Source: Debaryomyces hansenii CBS767
Lineage: Eukaryota > Ascomycota > Pichiomycetes > Serinales > Debaryomycetaceae
Assembly (NCBI RefSeq): GCF_000006445.2
Contig: NC_006047.2
Span: 744,001-808,000 of the forward strand
Length of the DNA: 64,000 nucleotides
Reading direction: 5' to 3'
Position 1 is the stretch's first letter; each line of letters opens with the position of its first letter. The notes beneath the pieces are model-generated. The model was not told the DNA's origin and did not search any database. It was given only the letters and a program-made list of their open reading frames with translations. A program made the translations under genes and the position numbers. This document shows positions 28,271 through 37,467 of this stretch, piece after piece.

Positions 28271-29533
28271 CTACATACACTTCTTGTGGATTATTTCTGG
28301 ATCTTCAGCATATTCCAGCGCAGTAACCCACATTTTTTTGAACGTTGATAGTCCAGCCAAAATAGAACCTCCTATCCATGTGGAATACTTCCTTTCTGGG
28401 GGAGCATGTATTTTTATTTTCATTTTAGTGTCGTAGTTATTAGTATTTGAAGAGGTATTCCAAATGCCATAACTACCAGCTTGTTGTGACTGCTGATTTT
28501 TCAATTCCACTAAGAGTCTATCCCCAAAATTTTTCAATAATGTATTTCCACCTGATAATACTAAATTCTGGTACAATACGGGTCTCAAATCCAAATCCGT
28601 TTTGGCTATAGCAAGCGACGCCAATTCATGCAATCCAGGCGATTCGTCACCGATCAATTGAGGATTGAAAAGGATTTCAGTAGAACGAAACCTTTCAGCA
28701 CCTAGTTGAATAGTATGACCATCAGGAAGTTTATAAGATGCAAATAAATCAGACTCCTTAATATTTTGGGAGTTTGTGTTAAGGTAATGATTGTAGGCAG
28801 ATGAAGAATAAAGTGTTTCATCCTTCGTTGGATCTTTCGAGATGTAACAACATTTCTCCTTGATCAATCGTACGATCTCCAATTCTGAGCTACTCTGCAA
28901 TGAAATACCCGTCATTCTTCTCAAGTTAAAAGACAAATTCTCGGTGATATCTCTACCTGCAATATCCATTCTCTTAATGGACGTGGGCAACGCAAACCCT
29001 TCATACACGGGAACAATATGGCTCACACCGTCTCCACTATCAATGACAACCCCCGTAGTACGTCCCGAAGCATACAACGATAAAACTGCTTGAATTGAAA
29101 CGTATATGCATGGGACATTGAACAGTTCGAATAAAATTTGACACATTTTATCTCTATTTATCCGTGGGTTCAATGGTGCTTCTGTTATCAATAGAGGATG
29201 CTCTTCAGCATTTGTTTTCAAGTCTTGTGTGTAAGTATGATACCATAATTTTTCCATGTCGTCCCAATTATTGACAATGCCATGTTCAATGGGGTATGAT
29301 AGTCTAAGTAATCCTCTATTCTGTTGTGCGATGTCCCCAATAAATGTATCTTCTCCAGTTTTATCATCACCACTGGATATCAACGAGCCAGCCATGATCT
29401 TTTGATACTTTGGCCTTCCTATTATAGCAGATGCATATGCTTTTGGTTTATCTTCTCCTGCAAATCCTGCTTTCAAATTACCCGATCCATTATCAATCAC
29501 AACTGGTTGATTATAGAGTGTTTCTGACTCCAT
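28271..29533 (-). CDS. ARP1: Actin-related protein Arp1 (centractin)
   Basis: 420 aa. Forms the minifilament of dynactin, which supports cytoplasmic dynein in spindle positioning. Seen: the actin fold with phosphate-1 loop VIDNGSGNLKAGFAGEDKP (residues 12-30), YPIEHGIVNNWDDMEKLW, LLITEAPLNPRINR, the phosphate-2 loop VVIDSGDGVSHIVPVYEG, and LVLSGGNTLLKNFGDR near the adenosine site. It is longer than actin (375 aa), with insertions near residues 50-60 and 365-385, as usual in yeast Arp1. Arp1 is favoured over actin or Arp2 by the N-terminus and the short divergent C-terminus. Divergent from MLC2. Confidence 0.88.
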   Translation of the reverse strand: MESETLYNQPVVIDNGSGNLKAGFAGEDKPKAYASAIIGRPKYQKIMAGSLISSGDDKTGEDTFIGDIAQQNRGLLRLSYPIEHGIVNNWDDMEKLWYHTYTQDLKTNAEEHPLLITEAPLNPRINRDKMCQILFELFNVPCIYVSIQAVLSLYASGRTTGVVIDSGDGVSHIVPVYEGFALPTSIKRMDIAGRDITENLSFNLRRMTGISLQSSSELEIVRLIKEKCCYISKDPTKDETLYSSSAYNHYLNTNSQNIKESDLFASYKLPDGHTIQLGAERFRSTEILFNPQLIGDESPGLHELASLAIAKTDLDLRPVLYQNLVLSGGNTLLKNFGDRLLVELKNQQSQQAGSYGIWNTSSNTNNYDTKMKIKIHAPPERKYSTWIGGSILAGLSTFKKMWVTALEYAEDPEIIHKKCM

Positions 29534-29788
29534 TTTGATGCAATTTAGACAAGCAAATTATTACGGCTATGCAAAATACCCCTTTCAGCTTTCTTTTATC
29601 CAATATGAAGTAGTTGCCGTACGAATTGTTGATATAGCTCTATAGAGGAAAAGATTTAGATCTATGTAGTTGCGCGTGTATTTTTGTTTACGTTTTCAGT
29701 ACTAAAGATGCTCAGATCAAAAGTCTATGTAATAAATATAAATGTTTAGTTCTTTATAACATTTCTACATATAGCATACAATAATACC

Positions 29789-30295
29789 ATGCTGGCATTA
29801 AATACGCTTTCCAATAATCAGAAAACACAACTCAGAAATGCATTTACCTTAATAGATGGAGAATCAAGAGATTCAGTGATAACGAAACAAGATTTGATTA
29901 ATTTATACAAGACGTTGGGAATAAAGGTACCAACCGATAAGCAGCTAGACTCGATGTTAACGGTAGATGGATCATCAAAAAAAGAGGAAAAGAGTATAAA
30001 TTTCACCCAGTTTCTGAACATCATGGCTAAAGAATTGCTGCAGTTTGAAGACAGGGAAACCATATATAATGCGTTGAAAGTGTTTTCAGATGATAAAGAG
30101 AGTAAAGATCTTACGATTGACGTTGAAGCATTGAAAGAAGCGTGTTGTTCGGTCCAGTTAGGTGAAATTGGATCCGGTGACCACAGGCTCTCGAGGGCTA
30201 CGTTTGATAAACTCGTAGATGGGTTTGTTAAGGAACAGGTGGATGGACGCAAAATTTTTCTGGCATCAAAATGGATAGATGCCTATATTGATTAA
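29789..30295 (+). CDS. MLC2: Myosin II regulatory light chain Mlc2
   Basis: 168 aa. Light chain that binds an IQ motif of the cytokinetic myosin Myo1. Seen: a calmodulin-like two-lobe plan with degenerate EF-hands (IDGESRDSVITKQDLINLYKTLGI near 23-46; second lobe degenerate), FTQFLNIMAKELLQFEDRE, and a C-terminal GRKIFLASK segment resembling the GKLFLDS end of S. cerevisiae Mlc2. Calcium ligands are mostly lost. The gene has four CTG codons (positions 2 and in the QFLN, ELLQ and IFLA contexts), which would be Ser in a CUG-Ser yeast. Could be another divergent light chain, but Mlc2 fits best. Confidence 0.72.
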   Translation: MLALNTLSNNQKTQLRNAFTLIDGESRDSVITKQDLINLYKTLGIKVPTDKQLDSMLTVDGSSKKEEKSINFTQFLNIMAKELLQFEDRETIYNALKVFSDDKESKDLTIDVEALKEACCSVQLGEIGSGDHRLSRATFDKLVDGFVKEQVDGRKIFLASKWIDAYID

Positions 30296-30481
30296 CTAGG
30301 AGAAGACGTTACTCGTGGCTCTATTAATGTACAATTTATTAATATTTATACACGAGAATCTTAAATATGCAAAAACAAGTTAAGTAAACAACTTTTAGAA
30401 AACGAGATAATACGAAATAAATATCAGAGCAGGATATATGGATCCAATATCACAACCGTAAGTCAACATGTTGCCTATTTC

Positions 30482-30958
30482 TTAATGGTCGATGATCAAT
30501 TCATCACAACCCCAATCTTCAAACGAGCCGTCTGGCAAATATCTTCTAACAACCAAAGGTATTTTTCTTTGTGCCAATTCCTTCATGGCAATCTGTAATG
30601 GATCGGTCTCACCTTCAATGTCAACCAAAACTGGCGCATTAAGCGAAATCTGTAAGGCTCTAGTACCTAAAACTCTAGCCCTTTCATACTTGGTCATATA
30701 TGGTGTGGTTGTTCTGTCTTCTTTTGGCACTGCCAATTCCCTAGCACTCTTTGGTCTCGGCTGCACTTCGTCTGGTCCAAGCCCACCGTTTATAATGGTT
30801 CTTCCATCGGTTGCTTTCATTTCTACATCCCCGTTATTGACATTTTCATTCTCTGCTGCTGGTTCATTAAAATCATCTTCAGAGAAGTGATCGGCTTGAT
30901 CGAAATCTTCAAAATTTTCTGGTGCTTCGTTGTAAGCGCTTTCTTCAATATCGGACAT
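30482..30958 (-). CDS. RPO26: RNA polymerase subunit ABC23 (Rpb6), shared by Pol I, II and III
   Basis: 158 aa. Common subunit that stabilises the clamp of all three nuclear polymerases. Seen: an acidic N-terminus with ENFEDFD as in S. cerevisiae, then the highly conserved core [41 protein letters not shown] and [18 protein letters not shown] to the C-terminus. No intron is needed here, whereas the S. cerevisiae gene has one near its 5' end. Convergent with MLC2. Confidence 0.97.
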   Translation of the reverse strand: MSDIEESAYNEAPENFEDFDQADHFSEDDFNEPAAENENVNNGDVEMKATDGRTIINGGLGPDEVQPRPKSARELAVPKEDRTTTPYMTKYERARVLGTRALQISLNAPVLVDIEGETDPLQIAMKELAQRKIPLVVRRYLPDGSFEDWGCDELIIDH

Positions 30959-31416
30959 TATATCTATGTTTATATGTATTAATTAAACCGTTGATTAAGG
31001 TATAATTGGTATATTTAATTCATCATATGTGAACATCTGAATTTTTTTTCACATCTCTTAAACGGTTTCGCACGACTTGTTTCTTAAGTATGGGATTCAG
31101 TAGTTGAAGCCATAACTATACGGGCAAACTTAACATTTTAATAAATATATTAAACAGTAATAAAGCAGACAAGAAAAAAAAACTAGATAAAGTATAGATT
31201 AGATAAAAAAATAAAGCTTTTTTTTCTTTATAATCAAATAAAAATAAAAAATTCGAAAAGGAATTATTTAGTACTTGAGATTGACTCCTCTATATGAAAA
31301 GAATATAAATCGTAACCACAATTTCTACTTCATCTTTAAGTTGTTTGAATCTTTATAAAATATGCACATGAAAACCAAAGAATGAAAGAAATTTTTTTTT
31401 ATTCAGCTTAGATAAA
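30959..31416. other. RPO26 promoter and QCR2 3' flank
   Basis: 458 bp, very AT-rich (31141-31200 has 11 G/C of 60), with poly(dA) runs near 31170-31180 and T-runs near 31045 and 31210. The T/A tracts near 31045 (about 85 bp upstream of RPO26) fit a housekeeping promoter; the rest is the QCR2 3' end. No gene seen. Confidence 0.45.
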
Positions 31417-32547
31417 TTATAATTCGTTGGCGTATGGTAATAAGTCAACGTTACCAACAGCAACGTAGTTAAATTCACTTAATTTAGCTGGTGATTTGGC
31501 AGCGGAAGCATCGATCTTGACATCTACTGGGGACTCGAAACGAGATTGTAAGGCGACAGCCAATTCAGCAGCCTTGGTAGCGCTGGATAAGTCAGATGCA
31601 GAAACAGAGTCAACAGCCTTCTTAGCAGCCTTAACACCTTGAGCAACCACAGCAGCATCGGAATTACAGACACAGATAACAAATAAACCGGCGTCTTGGT
31701 ATTTGAGGACCTTGGAGATGGCACCTGGGATTTGGGATAATGGGGCCGATGAGCCTGGTAAGTATGTAGAACCAATAGCAGCAGATAAGACTTCGTATTT
31801 AGCAAAGTCAGCAGTCTTGATTGGGACACCAATCAAAGCAACAGAACCACCAGCAGCTCTGATTCTGGATTCTTTACCGTTGTGGAGCTCGACTGGAGTG
31901 GTCTTGGAAGAACCGGCTGGCAAAGCAGAGAATGCAGACTCACCGATAAATTTCTTCAAGTCACCTTCGTTGACACCCGAGCCAAAGACGGACACGTTGG
32001 AAGTATTGTAGGCTTCGGATGCAAATTGCTTGATTTCGTCAACCGAAATTGGACTGGTACCATCGTAGTATAATGGGTTACCTAAACCCTTTCTGAACGA
32101 AATTTCGTGCAAAGATTCGAAAGCCTTGAATGCATTGGAACCCTGTGCTTCAGCATTTTGTGCCTTGGCAGCTGGTAACACGGTTTCTGGAAGTTCGTGG
32201 TCTCTGAATGACGTTTTGGTCAACACATTACCTAAAGCTTCAACAAAGTATGGTAAGTCTTGCTTCAAAAATTGAGTCTTCAAAACAATCGAATCTCTGG
32301 TAACATCCGAAGAAACAATACCTCCCAACAATTCACTTTCTCTGGTAAATCTTAATGCTGATTTAGCTTCATTATTCAAAAAGTTATATTTGGATAACAA
32401 ATGGGCTACACCTGATTTGCCAGCTTTAGAACCTGCGTTATTAACAACAACTGATAATGTTGATAAGTTGCCTGGCGCTTCTCTAGCAGTTAATTTAATA
32501 GATTGAGCAGCAGAACTGTAAGAACGAGCAGATACACGGGACAACAT
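31417..32547 (-). CDS. QCR2: Cytochrome bc1 complex core protein 2
   Basis: 376 aa. Core subunit of respiratory complex III, on the matrix side of the inner membrane. Seen: a mitochondrial presequence (MLSRVSARSYSSAAQ), an M16-peptidase-like fold with GVAHLLSKYNFLN near 48-60, ELLGGIVSSDVTRDSIVLKTQFL, and Ala/Ser-rich C-terminal half. The zinc-binding HxxEH of active M16 peptidases is absent, as usual for core protein 2. Length matches yeast Qcr2 (about 368 aa). The codons are strongly biased, indicating high expression. A CCAAT box in its promoter fits HAP-complex control. Confidence 0.95.
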   Translation of the reverse strand: MLSRVSARSYSSAAQSIKLTAREAPGNLSTLSVVVNNAGSKAGKSGVAHLLSKYNFLNNEAKSALRFTRESELLGGIVSSDVTRDSIVLKTQFLKQDLPYFVEALGNVLTKTSFRDHELPETVLPAAKAQNAEAQGSNAFKAFESLHEISFRKGLGNPLYYDGTSPISVDEIKQFASEAYNTSNVSVFGSGVNEGDLKKFIGESAFSALPAGSSKTTPVELHNGKESRIRAAGGSVALIGVPIKTADFAKYEVLSAAIGSTYLPGSSAPLSQIPGAISKVLKYQDAGLFVICVCNSDAAVVAQGVKAAKKAVDSVSASDLSSATKAAELAVALQSRFESPVDVKIDASAAKSPAKLSEFNYVAVGNVDLLPYANEL

Positions 32548-32653
32548 GATACTATATGTTTAATTGGGTTAATTATAAGACTTAAACAAATACAAAATTT
32601 AGTATAATTCTTTTAGTGAGCTTTTCGTTCAAATGAAAAATTCTCGTCCTTTG

Positions 32654-32658
32654 ATTGG
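32654..32658 (-). promoter_or_regulatory. CCAAT box in the QCR2 promoter
   Basis: CCAATCA on the minus strand (ATTGG at 32654-32658) lies 107-111 bp upstream of the QCR2 ATG, where the HAP2/3/5 complex activates respiratory genes in yeasts. CACGTGAT at 32672-32679 is a Cbf1-type E-box next to it. Both are short, but position and gene function agree. Confidence 0.5.
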
Positions 32659-32784
32659 CAGATATTTAGCGCACGTGATTTATTTAAGTCCCAGACAGTA
32701 TAGAGGGAGATTGCAACTACAACAGAGGTGTAACAGGATGTTCATTGGTATATACGGGTGGTAGGGGAAAGTGTGAAGACCAGT

Positions 32785-34074
32785 TCAGATTTGGGTGAGT
32801 CTCAACTTGGAAACTTCGTCGGCGGGGATGTCGTTGAGTTCGATGTAGTCGTAGTTCAACTTGCCCCAAACCAAATCGGTGAGAATCAAGCCGTGGACCA
32901 CACCCCAGACCAAATTGATGCTGTAGAAGAAGTTGGAATTACCGGTGCCCAAGACGATCCAACAGTAGTAGAAAATGGGGGACAAGAGCAAGGCCACCAA
33001 GAGAACAAGGGCCGTTAGGAAATGGTACTTGCAATGGGGAATAATCGTGTCCTTGAAGATTGGAATAAGCGACAAAGCAAAGGCGAGGTCTCCGACTGAC
33101 GGGTAGGATTTTGTGAATGAAAGCCACAAGTAAGACGTGACCACGGCCAAAAACGCATCTCCAGTAGGCTTGCCGGACTTGTGGTTGAATTCGAAGAGCC
33201 TCAAGGTGAAGGGGATAACGAAAATCACCGAGAAGAGGTTGAACACCCCCACGTAGAACGGGGTGAAGAAATCGAACATTTCGGTGAAGATATACCACCA
33301 TAAACCGAGGTTGGGAGTGATTTTGTTAAATTTGATAACAATTCCGTAGCACAGGTCGAGGAATTGGAACGATTCTGTCATAACCGAGGACGTCAATACC
33401 AATATCCCACACGCCGACGAAAACAAGGCGATTCCGTGGGCATACACAGTTTGCCAGTCGCTGTCAAGCGAGTGGGCCAATCCCAAAAGGGGGATAATCA
33501 AAAAAATGGGACGGAATGAAAGGTAACTGGCAATTGCCATACTTATCACCGACCTGGCAACGTTTCTGTCGATCACTAGCTGGTACAACGACTCGGTGAT
33601 GGCCAAAAATGTGAAGCACAACGTCGAATGCGAGATGTTCGTCAATATCAAGAGCGGATTGAACAAATAAAATGCTGCTATCATATCATCACTGAAGCCT
33701 TGTATAGACCTCCCGGTTCTCTGCGACATGTGTTTGTTGTACCATTTATTTACGTGGATCAATCGAGATGCAATCATCAAGTCTACTCCCGTGTACAACC
33801 CATTGAATACGATATCACCTAATCTCTTCGGCAAGTATTCATCAATAAGATTAAGCAAAATAACTAATAACGGTGGATGATGATTGACTCCGCCGTCGTA
33901 TAGATCAATATTATGTTGTAAGTAGTAGAATGCTTCTTTTAGCGATTTGAACGAAGTTAATGGGGTCGCTATTTCTATGGACGATGATAAATCTAGCGGC
34001 AAACTCGGTAAACTTGTAGGTAATACAAACCGTATAAGGGCCCCAATTAAGAGCACTAATGTCAATCTCTCCAT
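32785..34074 (-). CDS. GAB1: GPI transamidase subunit Gab1 (PIG-U)
   Basis: 429 aa. Multi-spanning ER membrane subunit of the transamidase that attaches GPI anchors to proteins. Seen: an N-terminal hydrophobic segment (ALIRFVLP), the family-typical TPLTSFKSLKEAFYYLQHNIDLYDGG and HHPPLL block near 35-70, and about eight to ten hydrophobic helices through the rest of the protein. Length is near S. cerevisiae Gab1 (394 aa). The 3' part of the gene is noticeably richer in G/C-ending codons than the 5' part. Divergent from SMX3. Its product would act on the GPI signal of the wall protein at 18.4 kb. Confidence 0.93.
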   Translation of the reverse strand: MERLTLVLLIGALIRFVLPTSLPSLPLDLSSSIEIATPLTSFKSLKEAFYYLQHNIDLYDGGVNHHPPLLVILLNLIDEYLPKRLGDIVFNGLYTGVDLMIASRLIHVNKWYNKHMSQRTGRSIQGFSDDMIAAFYLFNPLLILTNISHSTLCFTFLAITESLYQLVIDRNVARSVISMAIASYLSFRPIFLIIPLLGLAHSLDSDWQTVYAHGIALFSSACGILVLTSSVMTESFQFLDLCYGIVIKFNKITPNLGLWWYIFTEMFDFFTPFYVGVFNLFSVIFVIPFTLRLFEFNHKSGKPTGDAFLAVVTSYLWLSFTKSYPSVGDLAFALSLIPIFKDTIIPHCKYHFLTALVLLVALLLSPIFYYCWIVLGTGNSNFFYSINLVWGVVHGLILTDLVWGKLNYDYIELNDIPADEVSKLRLTQI

Positions 34075-34260
34075 AATCCCTATTTCAGCACGGTATCACT
34101 GATAAACTCTCGATATATCTTCTATTATACGTGTTTATGAAATTTATGATCGAAATTGATGCTACTGCAGATAACACCATCTTAGTTTTTCAAAAACTCT
34201 GTTAGAATAGTATGAAATAATACGTTAATACCTACTTTACCAGAGATAAAACGTACAATA

Positions 34261-34699
34261 ATGTCATCTGTAAGTATATTTGTTGTTTGTAGGAGTATTC
34301 GATTTCGAAAGCTGCTTTTCACCGGAACTTGGGGTGCAGTGATGGAAAGGTTGATATATGTCCCAATGGGATAAACCTGGCAGAATAATACTAACGGTTT
34401 AGTTTCAACCAATTAATCCAAAGCCTTTTTTAAAGACGTTGATAGGCAAACAGGTGATCGTGAGGTTGAAGTGGAATAAGACAGAATATAAAGGAACGTT
34501 GATTTCAATCGATAATTACATGAATTTGCAATTGGACAAAACGTCGGAAGTGATATACGAAGATGGTGAAAAGAAAGAAGAAGTCATAGGTGAAATATTC
34601 ATCAGATGCAATAATGTGTTGTTTATAAGAGAGGATAAAGAGGTACAGAATGGTTCTGACAGTGGTGAAGCAGATGTCAAAATGGAAGATGGTAATTAG
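34261..34699 (+). CDS. SMX3: Sm protein F, two exons
   Basis: Spliced from 34261-34269 and 34403-34699, giving 101 aa. Part of the heptameric Sm ring of the U1, U2, U4 and U5 snRNPs. Exon 1 is nine bases (Met-Ser-Ser); exon 2 begins [13 protein letters not shown], which matches the SmF N-terminus, followed by Sm1 [27 protein letters not shown] and Sm2 [15 protein letters not shown]. The C-terminal acidic tail is longer than in S. cerevisiae. An unspliced reading would begin only at a TTG codon at 34439 and lose the conserved N-terminus. Divergent from GAB1 with a 186 bp spacer. Confidence 0.94.
34270..34402 (+). other. SMX3 intron (133 nt)
   Basis: Donor GTAAGT at 34270, branch point TACTAAC at 34389-34395, acceptor TAG ending at 34402, only seven bases past the branch motif. 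Removal joins codon 3 to the conserved SmF N-terminus in phase 0. Confidence 0.93.
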
Positions 34700-35097
34700 A
34701 ACCAACCATTACGGTAGACCTGTATGTTGGTTAGGGTGAGCTGAACCAATCTGATAGATCATAGAGGCAGTATTGAAATGGGTGTGGAAGTAGCAGAGGA
34801 TTATGTATTTGGTACTGTTGTGTGAGTGTTATCAAGTAATATATCATGGAGACATAAGTGTAATTGTAGACTAAAATTTCACGAAGAAGACTACGATATA
34901 CCTGCTATATCAGACTAGCTTGTCATTTTATGTATATGTGTAATATATAGAAACTAATGTAAGTAATATTAGAAAGAATACTAAATAATGTGCAGTGGCA
35001 TCAAGTCAATTTCGTTAGTGACGCGAAATACATATTCGACAATGAAAATTAATGAACTATTCAATTTAGATCTTGAAGCCAACAGCAGAATAAGACC
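34700..35097. other. SMX3-NCBP3-like spacer
   Basis: 398 bp, AT-rich, holding the SMX3 3' flank and the promoter of the NCBP3-like gene. No gene, tRNA or repeat recognised. Confidence 0.4.
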
Positions 35098-36036
35098 ATG
35101 AGTGAGCCTCAAGTTGCCCCATATGGAGGGTTATTAACTAAGACTTTGGACGATGAAAAAGCTAGAGAATCGAAGTTACAAGAACAATGCATTGAAGTGC
35201 AAGTGAATAATCAAACCGAAGTTTTGAGACCAGAGGCCTTACATATACGTGGAGTAGATAGCTTATCTACAGAAGATATTAAGGCATTTATTGATTACTA
35301 CGTGAACTATACCGTGACCGAACAACAAGAACAGGTGGAAGGACAAGATGAACCAGCATCCAAGATTGTATATGAGCCATTCCCAATTGATGAACAAATT
35401 ACATTCCGTATCCAATGGATCAATGATACGTCGGTCAATGTATCGTTTAAAAGTATGGAAGATGCCCACAGTGCGTTAAAATCCATTTCTATATCGTCGA
35501 ATCCTAATATTCAAGTAGAACTCAATGAAGACCAAAAAATCCAAGATGCTATTCAAGAGAGGGAAACAAAGCCTTATGCTCCTATAATTGCGTTCCGTAA
35601 ACAGCAAAATTTATCTAATAGACTAGGTGTTGCAACTGGTGACGATAAGGAACAACCCCCAGTGGAACAAGATAACACTATGGATGAGGACGATACGTCG
35701 ATCGTTTTGTTTGTAAGACAGTCATTCCAGTCTGATAGAAAAGTCAAGAATGCTAGTGCTTACTCACGTTACTATTTGATGCATGGAGAACCTGAAAGGA
35801 AACCTCGCCATCATAATAAATACAGACTGAGAGAGTCTCACCATAGTCGTCGTCGTGAACGCAAGCCTGACCAGGAACAGGATCAGGAGGAAGATTTGTT
35901 TGCGCACAAGTTAAGACAATCGAAACCTGCGAACGGCCGTAGAGGTAGAGATAATGAAGAGGATCTTTTCCCTGGTAGAAGTAGAAGTAGGACGGCTAGT
36001 AGGGACAGAAGTAGATCGCCTATGAGAATTGATTAG
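35098..36036 (+). CDS. NCBP3-like nuclear cap-binding/RNA-binding protein
   Basis: 312 aa. Seen: a divergent RRM-like NCBP3 domain near residues 43-140 (ALHIRGVDSLSTEDIKAFIDYY, then FRIQWINDTSVNVSFKSMEDAHSAL), followed by a disordered charged region with VLFVRQSFQSDRKVKNASAYSRYYLMHG, two copies of an Asp-Leu-Phe motif (EDLFAHKLR and EDLFPGRSR) and an Arg/Ser-rich C-terminus (RSRSRTASRDRSRSP). In animals NCBP3 binds NCBP1 as an alternative cap-binding partner and works in mRNA export. The family is present in many fungi but I know of no S. cerevisiae member. The role here is inferred. Confidence 0.72.
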   Translation: MSEPQVAPYGGLLTKTLDDEKARESKLQEQCIEVQVNNQTEVLRPEALHIRGVDSLSTEDIKAFIDYYVNYTVTEQQEQVEGQDEPASKIVYEPFPIDEQITFRIQWINDTSVNVSFKSMEDAHSALKSISISSNPNIQVELNEDQKIQDAIQERETKPYAPIIAFRKQQNLSNRLGVATGDDKEQPPVEQDNTMDEDDTSIVLFVRQSFQSDRKVKNASAYSRYYLMHGEPERKPRHHNKYRLRESHHSRRRERKPDQEQDQEEDLFAHKLRQSKPANGRRGRDNEEDLFPGRSRSRTASRDRSRSPMRID

Positions 36037-36177
36037 CGATTAAAATAATAAGAGAATTCAAAAATCAGCTAGAATGTATATTAGCAGACTTTATAGTTAT
36101 TTCAAATAAATGTATTTATATATATTAAATTACATGGATGAAGCAATAGTTGATGCTTCGTATGAACAAAATTATAT

Positions 36178-37467
36178 CTAGTTACCTTCTTGACCGAAAT
36201 CTTCTGTAAACTTGGTATGGTTACCAATATCGGACTGATTAACAGTGGGTCTATTGTTTTTGATCGATTTAATGAAATCCTTGATAGTCAACTCGGGTTC
36301 TTTTAATTCATCGGTGTCAATTTCTTGCCAGCCCATTTCTCTAGCGCCTTCATCTCCCGGAGAACAAGGGGTTAATTTTTCTTCGCCGTCTTCAGTCATT
36401 ACTGTCTTGAAGTGAGTGGCTTGCTGGATTTTACGAATTGGTTGCATCAATGCGTCTCTTACGACTACCGCGATGTCATGGCCTGAGTATCCTTCCGTCA
36501 TATCTGCTAGCATTTTGTAGTCCTGGCCCGAACATTCACACGGAACAGTTCCAATATTAATTTCAAACATTCTTGTTCTTGCTTCTGCCTCTGGTAACGC
36601 AATATAGATTCTCCTTTCAAATCTTCTTCTTATGGCAGCATCTAGTTGCCATGGAATATTAGTAGCGCCTAGAACTAAAACACCATTTGAGTCATTACCC
36701 ACCCCATTCATCTGAACCAATAATTCGGTTTTGATCCTTCTCAGCGCTTCACTTTCACCTTCGCCTCTTGGTCCACACAATGCATCAACTTCATCAATAA
36801 AGATGATAGAAGGTTTATTTTCTCGAGCCATTGTAAACAATTGTTTGACCAATCTTTCAGATTCTCCCATCCATTTCGAAATCAAGTCAGACGAGGACAC
36901 AGAGAAGAATGTTGACTTGGCCTCGGTAGCAACTGCTTTCGCCAAATAGGATTTACCTGTACCTGGTGGCCCATATAACAAAATCCCTGATGTTGGCTTA
37001 CGGTTACCGGTGAACAACTGAGGGAACTTTACTGGTAATATGACTGCTTCTTTCAACGCCTCTTTGGCACTTTCCAACCCCGCGATATCATCCCACTTGA
37101 CATTCGGTGTTTCCGATAAAATAGCACCCGCCAATGCACCTCTCAACTTTTTAGTATCATCGTCATCTCCATCTCCCGATTTCTTAGCCTTTGTTGACCC
37201 ATCTGACGATCCTTCTGCCGTGTTGGATTTCGCTTGTTTCTCCAAATGATCCTTCAATTGTTCAGCCCTCGTCAAATATTCTGTAAACTTTGATTTAATC
37301 AACTCCTTAGATTTCTGATTCTTTTCGTATTTTAATGCTAACATCAAGTAGTCCAAGCCATTGTAGTATAATTTGTATGCCTCTTCGTATCTTGTGGCCG
37401 TATCGGCATCAATCGCCTTTTGAACGAGATCAATACCTTTGGACAAAAAATCGGAAGCTCCTGACAT
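36178..37467 (-). CDS. VPS4: AAA ATPase Vps4 (ESCRT disassembly)
   Basis: 429 aa. Disassembles ESCRT-III polymers at endosomes and in other membrane-scission events. Seen: an N-terminal MIT domain (about 5-75), an acidic/charged linker (about 80-108), the AAA domain with Walker A GPPGTGKS at 166-173, Walker B IIFIDEVD at 221-228 (catalytic E226), a second region with arginine fingers RRRFERR near 280-286, and the Vps4 C-terminal oligomerisation helix ending [10 protein letters not shown]. Length and all motifs are normal. I saw no in-frame CTG codon in it. Confidence 0.98.
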   Translation of the reverse strand: MSGASDFLSKGIDLVQKAIDADTATRYEEAYKLYYNGLDYLMLALKYEKNQKSKELIKSKFTEYLTRAEQLKDHLEKQAKSNTAEGSSDGSTKAKKSGDGDDDDTKKLRGALAGAILSETPNVKWDDIAGLESAKEALKEAVILPVKFPQLFTGNRKPTSGILLYGPPGTGKSYLAKAVATEAKSTFFSVSSSDLISKWMGESERLVKQLFTMARENKPSIIFIDEVDALCGPRGEGESEALRRIKTELLVQMNGVGNDSNGVLVLGATNIPWQLDAAIRRRFERRIYIALPEAEARTRMFEINIGTVPCECSGQDYKMLADMTEGYSGHDIAVVVRDALMQPIRKIQQATHFKTVMTEDGEEKLTPCSPGDEGAREMGWQEIDTDELKEPELTIKDFIKSIKNNRPTVNQSDIGNHTKFTEDFGQEGN

